29,368 nt of DNA, taken from positions 1 through 29,368 of IMG/VR virus record IMGVR_UViG_3300020169_000077, one strand, 5' to 3'. Below, piece by piece: positions 7,290 through 14,735 of the stretch. Both the position numbers and the translations under genes were made by a program. Source of the stretch: a virus. How positions within the stretch are numbered: the stretch's first letter is position 1; each line of letters starts with the position of its first letter. Below the pieces are notes generated by a model. The model did no database searches, was not told where the DNA came from, and saw nothing but the letters and a program-made list of their open reading frames with translations.

Positions 7290-10200
7290 TTAATGAGCGA
7301 AGTATTGATACACCTCACCCTTGTACTTCTTTAGAAGACTTCGTATCTTAGCTTGACCAGCCTTAGCATCTGCCTTGATCTTGACAAGCAACTGCCTTGT
7401 GTCTAAGTACTGTTCCAACAACTTGTTAAAGTGCTGCACCTGTTTAGGTGTTGCTGTCTTTGATCCGAATGTAAAGCCAACATCAGTAGCCATCTTCTTT
7501 TTTATAGCCATAGCCATCTCTGCGGCTTTCTGGTTGGTGCCTTCAATCGTACTGCCTCTGCCGGGATCTGTAGCTTCTGCTAACATATAAGCAAGGTTCT
7601 GTGGGAAGTCAAAAGCCTCCTGAGTTCTCTTAGTTTCCGTCAAGTATCCCATCATCTGGAACTCTTCATTAACTTCAAGAGACACCTGTGCATTCGGTGC
7701 CATCTTAGAAAGCTTATCCTTCAAGGCAACTTCTGCTCTCTGTCTAGCACCTTCATACTCCCCGAACACATCCCAATCCATAGTAGCTTTCATCCAGTTC
7801 TTATTAGTTTCCCTAACAATAACATCGAAACCATTAGCATCCATCTTAAACGCATCGTAGATTGGAAAGGCGTATGGGTTACCATTGCTAGAATTATTTA
7901 GACTAGCCATGGAGAAGCCAGTGTAAGTGGTAGCAACAACAGCAGCGTCTGTTGACTGTGCTGGTGTCACTACAGATGTGTTAGCTGCTTGCATACCTGT
8001 CCTGTTCTCAGGGCCAGATGGCCCCTCCACTACTTGAGTAGAGGCAGCAGTCCTACGTTCTGGACTGTAAGATTGTGCCTTAACTTGCCTACGCACACCC
8101 GCCTTGTTGGTCATCGAGTAAGGTATAGGTTCATTAGGTCTTGTAACAAAGCCACCCATCTCTAAGTCCATTCCAGCTGGGCCTACTATTGTTAATGGTA
8201 AGTCCGACAGTGCACTCAAGTACGCCACTGCTTTCATAGCAGCTCTGGCACGAATAGAATCCTCAGACACTACCTCTTTCAAACCAGAAACATAAGGCTC
8301 TAGTAACACAGTACCTATCTTACTAGGGTCAGATTCCTGCCTCATCAAAGCTTCATACGCATCCTTAAAACCAACAAGGTTCCTCTCCTTAAGTGCAGCA
8401 GCCCTATTAGTTGCATCTTCAATCGCTTCTGCATCTAGCGCCTCTTGATATATCATCCCTGCAAACTCATTAATAGTACCCTTGATACTTTGCAGTGCAC
8501 GACCATAACCAAAGGTCATTGTGGTGTACTTGTTAAGATTCTTCTCAGAGAATAACCTACTTGCCACTGCTGTAAGGGCTGCTGGTGCATCCGAATACAC
8601 ATCATAGTCTAAACCTACAGTGTTTATGTTACCTAGCAAAGTCTCCCTAAGCTTGTCACGTATGTCCCCAACATCTAACAGGTTCTTGTTACCAACTCTT
8701 AGGACACCTGTAAGGAATGCCAACGCAACATCACCAAGCATCATACCCATAGCTGCTAGTCCGTTAGTCTTACCATCAATGTAAGCATTGAACTGTGTTA
8801 CGTGAGGCTTCTTATTTATAATAACACTTTGATAGTACTTAGCAAAGTCCATAAGACCATCCATGTACAGCAAACCATCATCACCTGCCTTATCTATAGC
8901 ACTAAGAAGCTCTGCATCCCTATCAGGATCAAGGGCAAGCTCGTTGAACTGTGGGAACGCTGGGTCTCTAAGGCCCGTCTTATCCTGAACAGCTTGATGT
9001 ATTGAATCAGACTGTGCATTAGACATAGTAGCATCGAGAACTTCCTGTAATCTCTGACCCCACTTCCGCAACTGAGGAGTTGCTAAAGCCAATGCCTTAT
9101 CACGTTCAACTGGCAACATCATATCAGCATCGTTTACTAGGTGCATTGCATACATCTGCCTCAAGTTAACTTCCTGTCGAGAGTTAGGCTTTACAGTAAC
9201 ATAAGCAGGGTTAGCCAATGCAAACCTGACTAGCTTAGAACTTGTAGGATCTAATCCAGTCTGCTCTACAAAGATTCTACCAGTGCCTTGCATAGCCCAT
9301 GTCAAATAGTTAACACCCTTCCTATCTTTAGCAAGAGCTTGATAGTACTGTGCAATACTGTTGCGAAGCTCACCCATTGCTTGTTGTGCGCTGTAAGGTT
9401 TATCCACAGTAGCTGCCGCCTCCTTAGCATTAAAAGCAGCCATCTTCTTTTTACCAAACCCCAAGATGTTAGCATAAACCTCCTGCTGTGGAGTAAGCTT
9501 TTGCCCCGGAGTCTGAGCTGCTGCAAGTGTTGGTAGTATAATACTTGTTATCAACTTAAGTCTTGCAGGTACAACAGCGTGTGGGATCTGGCTTAGGTTG
9601 AACATAGCCTCCTTGATTGTTCTATCACCTCTTATCTTCTTAACAGCCTTTATGAAAAACCTAGATATAGGTGACTTACCCTGTCCCTCTGGCAGTGGTG
9701 GTGTCTTGTAGGGTTCCACTGGGGGTCTGAAGAAGATGCTCTTCCTGAGCTTCTTACCAGCCGCTAGTTGGGTGATGCCCAGAGGTGTCAGGTGGAACTG
9801 AACTTCACCTGTCTTACCTGTAGGTGAAACTCGTCTCATTAACTCGGCACCCGGAGCACCTTTGTTGACGTTGTAGTACATCTCTAAGAACGCATCACCA
9901 AGTACAGTTGCTTGTTCATCAGAGATATCTGTAATACTATCTGGCCCACCCGTAAGGAGTTTCCACTCCCTGTTGATGTTCCTGCCAAGCTCCTTGTTCA
10001 TAGAGCTTTTAACAAAGGGTTTCTCAAGAGCACCCATCTGTGTTTGCTCTCCAGTGTCAGAGAACATACGTGTCGCTGCATTCTCTACAGTGTCAACACC
10101 TTCCAGCTTATTCAACATGGTATCTTCAGCAACAGCTGTTGCTACTGCAATGTAGTCAGGGTTATAACCTGTACCCCACTCAGGGATGCTTGCATCAAAT

Positions 10201-10733
10201 GCCTTGTGGTTATTAGCAATCACATCTGTAAGAACACTGAACCCCTTGTCGCCTTGGACACGGTTGCCCTCCATTGTTTGCTTTTCCATACCAAACTTAT
10301 AACCACCATCACGAACAGCGTTGACGGCAGCTTTACCCCTGAGCCTAAACCCTTGATCAAGCTCCCCATCTCCTTCAGTGGCTTGCGTGATTTCCCAGTT
10401 GCCGCTTTCTTGAAAGAGCCGATTAGTGATATCACCGTATAGTTCGTTCTGCCTGTCCACTTCTTCTTCAACTGATAGTATCTTTTGCTCTTCATCTAGT
10501 TGACCTAAGAGACCAGCTTCTATTGCTTGTTGATCAGCCACAGGGTCTGAAACAGGTGCACCCTCAATTGCTTGAGGGGCATCTGCTGTTACGCTTTGAA
10601 TGGGTGCATCAGATGGTTGTAGTATATTAGACTCTATAGTCTCTGAGGGTGTGTCTAGCAGTGTACTGAGATCCATCTCTTGTTGTTGATTTGCAACCTG
10701 ACCCGGTTTTGTTGTTATGTTTACTCTAGCCAT
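7290..10733 (-). CDS. Virion-type single-subunit RNA polymerase (N4 vRNAP-like), 1147 aa
   Basis: Seen: all hallmark residues of T7/N4-type polymerases in the right order: QGTGRIFV (R486, like T7 R425), YIDGKTNG (motif A, D653 like D537), KYTTMTFGYG (motif B, K735, M739, T740, Y743 with exact T7 spacing to K631/Y639), and IYDAF (motif C, D960 like D812; Tyr replaces the usual His). Known: phage N4 packages gp50, a divergent polymerase of this superfamily that is injected with DNA and transcribes early genes. Inferred: this late-operon protein, encoded after the giant ejection protein, plays that role. It has about 380 residues before the polymerase core, including a disordered Pro/Gln-rich start, against a far longer N4 protein of about 3500 aa. 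Start ATG 10733 has AGGAG nine bases upstream. Residues 20-30 repeat the start of the neighbouring giant protein. No signal peptide is apparent. Confidence 0.8.
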   Translation of the reverse strand: MARVNITTKPGQVANQQQEMDLSTLLDTPSETIESNILQPSDAPIQSVTADAPQAIEGAPVSDPVADQQAIEAGLLGQLDEEQKILSVEEEVDRQNELYGDITNRLFQESGNWEITQATEGDGELDQGFRLRGKAAVNAVRDGGYKFGMEKQTMEGNRVQGDKGFSVLTDVIANNHKAFDASIPEWGTGYNPDYIAVATAVAEDTMLNKLEGVDTVENAATRMFSDTGEQTQMGALEKPFVKSSMNKELGRNINREWKLLTGGPDSITDISDEQATVLGDAFLEMYYNVNKGAPGAELMRRVSPTGKTGEVQFHLTPLGITQLAAGKKLRKSIFFRPPVEPYKTPPLPEGQGKSPISRFFIKAVKKIRGDRTIKEAMFNLSQIPHAVVPARLKLITSIILPTLAAAQTPGQKLTPQQEVYANILGFGKKKMAAFNAKEAAATVDKPYSAQQAMGELRNSIAQYYQALAKDRKGVNYLTWAMQGTGRIFVEQTGLDPTSSKLVRFALANPAYVTVKPNSRQEVNLRQMYAMHLVNDADMMLPVERDKALALATPQLRKWGQRLQEVLDATMSNAQSDSIHQAVQDKTGLRDPAFPQFNELALDPDRDAELLSAIDKAGDDGLLYMDGLMDFAKYYQSVIINKKPHVTQFNAYIDGKTNGLAAMGMMLGDVALAFLTGVLRVGNKNLLDVGDIRDKLRETLLGNINTVGLDYDVYSDAPAALTAVASRLFSEKNLNKYTTMTFGYGRALQSIKGTINEFAGMIYQEALDAEAIEDATNRAAALKERNLVGFKDAYEALMRQESDPSKIGTVLLEPYVSGLKEVVSEDSIRARAAMKAVAYLSALSDLPLTIVGPAGMDLEMGGFVTRPNEPIPYSMTNKAGVRRQVKAQSYSPERRTAASTQVVEGPSGPENRTGMQAANTSVVTPAQSTDAAVVATTYTGFSMASLNNSSNGNPYAFPIYDAFKMDANGFDVIVRETNKNWMKATMDWDVFGEYEGARQRAEVALKDKLSKMAPNAQVSLEVNEEFQMMGYLTETKRTQEAFDFPQNLAYMLAEATDPGRGSTIEGTNQKAAEMAMAIKKKMATDVGFTFGSKTATPKQVQHFNKLLEQYLDTRQLLVKIKADAKAGQAKIRSLLKKYKGEVYQYFAH

Positions 10734-10742
10734 TCTGTTCTC

Positions 10743-13700
10743 CTATATCTCCCAGTCATTCTTATTCTTACCAGTTATAGCATCCCTAACTTTGTGTCGG
10801 AGTGCAGTGAATGGCCCTATTGGTGTGGCCTTAAGTAGTTTGTTAACGCCCATGTCTGTATCTTGTTGTATGAGGTCAGCAATACCACCTGCCATACTTG
10901 TTATAGAGCTTAGTACAGGTGCTTGACCTACAACTTCACCTGCTGCCCATTCACCTATGTTGTCAGTTCTGCTCTGGTAGATTGGGAAGACTGTGTTGAT
11001 CACCCTCTCACCTGTGCCTAAGAGACCTGATGAGTTAATAGCTCGTCTACCTTTCTCGAAGTCATCGAGGTAAGGGTTCTCACCACCAAACTTCAAGCGG
11101 TCTTTAAGCTCTTGAGATGCAAAGCCCATGGCAATCATCAGCACCATCATAGAGAAAGCTTGATATGTCATCTCTGGACTACCACGTTTAATGTACTCAC
11201 CCCATAGCTTGGGTATGAATGTTGATTGAAACACTGATATGAAACCTTGGAACTGTGTGAACAGAGCGAACCTTGGATCTTGGTAGATCAAGGGACGGTT
11301 AGCTGCACCGGGCATCATAATAGCATCGTTGATAAAGTTTGTTGTAGCGACTTGAGTTAAGTCTTTCAACCTTGCCAACTCTGCTTCAGTTGCCGTATCA
11401 AGTTTCACCTTGAGACCAAGTATAGTTAACTCATTGATCTTACCAGTGTCTAGTCCAAGATTACGGAGATGCTCATAGGCTTCTTCAACAGCATTAGTTA
11501 AAGGGTATCCCTCAGGGTGACCACTTATTGTCTCTAGGTGGTTGAACATGTAGTCCCATGCAATACCTGCACGGATAGCACGAGTCATCTGTGTCCACCC
11601 TTGCAAACCATTCCACTTAAAGAACACTGAAAGTAAGTTCTGACGCAGTGCATTGGTTTCAGTAACACCTGTCTTAGATGCTGCACCAACCTGACTATCA
11701 AAGTAGCCTAGCTCACGCAACTGCTTCATAGCTGCTGACTCTCTATTAGTAAAGTGCTTTCTTGTAACAACAGATGCTAGTTCACCACCAGCATTATAGA
11801 ACATGTTAGCAAGTTCTTTACCCATTGTCTTAATACCACCCTTACCAAAGATCTGCTCATTAGAAAGACCCTTCATAGTTAATGATAGTTCTACAAGAGA
11901 ACTTACAGTGGCTAAGGGTAGGCCCACAAATACCATGTAGGTGATGAAGTTCTTCTGGATCTTCTGAATCAACTTACCGAACTCTGAGGTAGCCCTCTTG
12001 TAGTTACCAGACTCAGCATCGAGGTAGTCTCTCAGCTGTCTGCCCAGCTTATCAATGTCAGCTTGGGGCACACCCTCAGCTTTAGCCTCTTCAAGTAGTT
12101 GGTTGATGACATTACCATTGATACCTACATACTTCTGGTATCCTTGGAACCTAGCAGCTGACTTAGCAGCGTAGTCTACGTTAGCAAAGAAGTCTCTCTC
12201 CATGAAGTTAGCAAACTTCTTATTCTGAGCTAACCCTAGGCTACGTGACCTGTGTGATCCCGGTATAGGAGTACCTTTAGTTACAGAGAATGCACCATCA
12301 CCATCGAGCAGACCATCAATGTCAGCCTTTAAAGGGTTGTCTAAGATGTTCTCTACGATCTCATTAGCTGCCTTGTCAGAGAGGTTGTACTCTTCCTTAA
12401 GCAACACCTTAAACTTAACTGGCTCTCTTGCAACAGCAGCCTTGTCTAAAGTCTTAAAGGTAGCAAGGTAGTTCTTAACCTTACCCAACTTACCACCAGC
12501 TTCTTCATAGTACTTACTCTGATCTTCATACATTGCTTGAGCAGTCTTCTCAGCATTCTCCAGAACCTTCTTGTACTCCTGAGCAAGGTTAGGGTCTATC
12601 TTCTGATCACCTTTACGCTTTGCATTTATCTCATTGATAACATCAGGTACCTTACTGTAGTCTGGATTACCATCCTTATCAACAGCAGCTTGACCTATCT
12701 CATAGAGATCATCACTAATCCTACCCCTATCTTTAGTGCTCACCCGTCTACCAGAGTTTAACTTAGCGTAGATCTCAGTAGAATCACCTACCATATTCTC
12801 ATACTTGGATGCAAGGTTAGCCTTGAACTCCTCAAAAGAAGCACCAGAGAATGTCTTCTGTAGATTACCACCAAACATATCTGCTAGTTTCCTAACAGCT
12901 CTTGACTGTGACTTCAAGGTTTCTGTGAAGGCATTACGAGTGGAGCCTCTCCATAGTCCGGGGATCTCAGTCACACCTTTCCATAAGAGATCACTCAGGT
13001 TCTTGACCTCAGCAGCCATATCACCACGAGCACCTTTGTCTCCAAAGCTATCAGTGGCGTTAGTTTGTTCTTTAGCCTTAACCCTAGCCTCATCAGCATT
13101 CTCTTCATTGGTAGCAATCTTCCCATACTTGGCTAGCTCTTCTTGTGCACGAGTGCCTGAGTCAGAGACACCTGATCCATCTGCTGTACTACCAGCCCAG
13201 ATAGCTTGCTCTGTTTTGGCTTGATCCCAAAGACTACCAGCACTGCTAAATGCACCACCGATAGAGCCACCAGCTACAGCAGCAGAGATCATTCGATCAG
13301 CTGCATCAGTAAAGTTAAAGCTGTCGTCCTTAAGATGAGCAGCAGTGTACCCTATAAGCTCCTGTGTTGCCTCTGTAGCTGCTTCACTAGTTCCGCTAAT
13401 ACCAACACCCTTAAGGATTTCTCCAATGCGCTCACGGCTTCTTATCTGCCCTTTAACAAGGTCTGCCATTTCAGTTGACACCTTAGCAAGCTCTATCTTA
13501 GTCATGTTAGCAATGTCTTCAGGTGACCTGCCTAGTCTGATCAACTCTTCTTTACCCTTCTTAAGGATCTCTTTAGGAGTTCCCATCTTGCCAAAAGAGT
13601 TTAATAGGAACTTACCACCTGCAATATCAATGACACCCTGCATAACACCACCAGTTAAGGCTAGTGAGGCTGACTTAGCATCATCAGCTTGCTCATTCCA

Positions 13701-14717
13701 GATAGCTCCAGTGTACAGAGAAGCTGGTACTGCTAATGAAGCACCCATTGTAGGGCCAGCAGCTGCGATAGAGGCCATTGTAGTTGCCATGTAAGGCAGT
13801 GACATAGCTACGTTGTTAGCTACGAACTCGAAGGCATCTCCTGCATCTTCAACTTCTTTATAATCCAGTAGGACTTGAGCACGTTGAGACAGCTCATCAC
13901 CTGCACGGTACACCCCTGATTCACCCCAGTTCTCAAGCTCTTCAAGACCCAGAGAGTTACCTATCATAGAAGCCATACCATAACCTGCTTCCTTAACACC
14001 CACTAGTGCGCTACCGAAGGCACTACTGAATGGGCTGTAGGCACGATTCATAATGTCCCTATCATTGCTTCTGTACTTAACAATGTCTGACAGGTAAGCA
14101 TCAGGGTTCCTTGCGTACTCTGCTTCATTAATAGCCATCTCTTTGAACACCATAGGGTCATAGCCCTCTGATACCATGGCTTGGTTTATATCTGATGCAA
14201 GAGCATCGTACTTCTCTTGGTTAGGATCAGAGTACCCTGAAGACCTGACGAACTTACCAAACGCAACAGACTCTAGTTGGTCTGCTGTAACACCCTCAAC
14301 AGGATTAACAGCACCAGCTATCATCATTTGCTCACCAACATCTCTACCTTGAGAATCTATCAGTCTCCCTGTCTTACGGCCAAATGCCGCATCAACACCC
14401 GTGTCTTGAATATAGAAAGGGCCATTCTCTTGCATGAATTTGTTAAAGGCCTTTAGTGACCCAGTACCTCCTGCGGTTCCCGGTTTGTATGTAGCCCCTC
14501 CTGTCTCATCTCTAAACATCTTACTCACTTCAGGTGCATCGAACCCTTGAATCCTATAACGCTCACCATCAGATCCTTCAACTGTATCAGCATCAAACAG
14601 TTTAGTAACTTGTGATAAACCTTGTAGGTTCTCTGGTAGTTCAGATGCACTAACCACCGAGGGATCAACCCCAGTGGTTATTGCAGAAGGAGTATCAAGC
14701 AGTTTACTTAAGTCCAT
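10743..14717 (-). CDS. Giant internal virion/ejection protein with N-terminal SNase-like nuclease domain (1324 aa)
   Basis: Residues about 36-140 match the staphylococcal-nuclease fold: LFDADTVEG, YRIQGFDAPE and FGRKTGRLID followed by GRDVGEQ. They retain D44, R55, D60, E63 and R114 for SNase D21, R35, D40, E43 and R87; Thr41 is replaced by Ala. The rest is helical, with hydrophobic or Gly/Ala-rich stretches at about 298-338, 476-497, 924-948 and 1186-1201 that could cross a membrane. The C-terminal region with RPLIYQDPRFALFTQFQGF resembles large polypeptides of other marine podoviruses. Size and position match T7 gp16, the ejected core protein that starts with a transglycosylase; here a nuclease-like domain takes that place. 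It begins MDLSKLLDTPS, a peptide repeated in the next protein. GAGG precedes the start. Iyer and colleagues' phage polyvalent proteins are a second possible framework. Confidence 0.75.
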   Translation of the reverse strand: MDLSKLLDTPSAITTGVDPSVVSASELPENLQGLSQVTKLFDADTVEGSDGERYRIQGFDAPEVSKMFRDETGGATYKPGTAGGTGSLKAFNKFMQENGPFYIQDTGVDAAFGRKTGRLIDSQGRDVGEQMMIAGAVNPVEGVTADQLESVAFGKFVRSSGYSDPNQEKYDALASDINQAMVSEGYDPMVFKEMAINEAEYARNPDAYLSDIVKYRSNDRDIMNRAYSPFSSAFGSALVGVKEAGYGMASMIGNSLGLEELENWGESGVYRAGDELSQRAQVLLDYKEVEDAGDAFEFVANNVAMSLPYMATTMASIAAAGPTMGASLAVPASLYTGAIWNEQADDAKSASLALTGGVMQGVIDIAGGKFLLNSFGKMGTPKEILKKGKEELIRLGRSPEDIANMTKIELAKVSTEMADLVKGQIRSRERIGEILKGVGISGTSEAATEATQELIGYTAAHLKDDSFNFTDAADRMISAAVAGGSIGGAFSSAGSLWDQAKTEQAIWAGSTADGSGVSDSGTRAQEELAKYGKIATNEENADEARVKAKEQTNATDSFGDKGARGDMAAEVKNLSDLLWKGVTEIPGLWRGSTRNAFTETLKSQSRAVRKLADMFGGNLQKTFSGASFEEFKANLASKYENMVGDSTEIYAKLNSGRRVSTKDRGRISDDLYEIGQAAVDKDGNPDYSKVPDVINEINAKRKGDQKIDPNLAQEYKKVLENAEKTAQAMYEDQSKYYEEAGGKLGKVKNYLATFKTLDKAAVAREPVKFKVLLKEEYNLSDKAANEIVENILDNPLKADIDGLLDGDGAFSVTKGTPIPGSHRSRSLGLAQNKKFANFMERDFFANVDYAAKSAARFQGYQKYVGINGNVINQLLEEAKAEGVPQADIDKLGRQLRDYLDAESGNYKRATSEFGKLIQKIQKNFITYMVFVGLPLATVSSLVELSLTMKGLSNEQIFGKGGIKTMGKELANMFYNAGGELASVVTRKHFTNRESAAMKQLRELGYFDSQVGAASKTGVTETNALRQNLLSVFFKWNGLQGWTQMTRAIRAGIAWDYMFNHLETISGHPEGYPLTNAVEEAYEHLRNLGLDTGKINELTILGLKVKLDTATEAELARLKDLTQVATTNFINDAIMMPGAANRPLIYQDPRFALFTQFQGFISVFQSTFIPKLWGEYIKRGSPEMTYQAFSMMVLMIAMGFASQELKDRLKFGGENPYLDDFEKGRRAINSSGLLGTGERVINTVFPIYQSRTDNIGEWAAGEVVGQAPVLSSITSMAGGIADLIQQDTDMGVNKLLKATPIGPFTALRHKVRDAITGKNKNDWEI
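14298..14612 (-). other. SNase-like domain within the giant ejection protein
   Basis: This segment encodes residues 36-140 of the 1324-aa protein. The order DADTV, YRIQGFDAPE, GRKTGRLID, GRDVGEQMMIAG follows that of thermonuclease, where the last two are the beta strand carrying R87 and the helix after the xGRxVNExLV strand. About 45 residues separate DAPE from the GR motif, close to that in the Staphylococcus enzyme. Activity on DNA or RNA is inferred, not shown. Confidence 0.75.
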
Positions 14718-14735
14718 ACTTGTACCTCAATTTGT

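Noticed and set aside
9912-10442. Long + strand open frame (176 codons) opposite the virion polymerase gene
   Set aside because: It lies wholly antisense to a gene with clear motifs, has an unnatural Cys/Ser/Leu/His-rich composition, no good ribosome-binding site and no recognisable domain.
10627-10645. CTATAG motif inside the polymerase gene as a phage promoter
   Set aside because: It lies in coding sequence of the N-terminal Ser/Thr-rich region and lacks any further similarity to the 1945-1970 candidate.
13345-13794. 149-codon + strand frame opposite the giant ejection protein
   Set aside because: It is antisense to a long, well-supported gene, and its Leu/Ser/Pro/Ala-rich composition is what the reverse of an Ala/Gly-rich helix gives.
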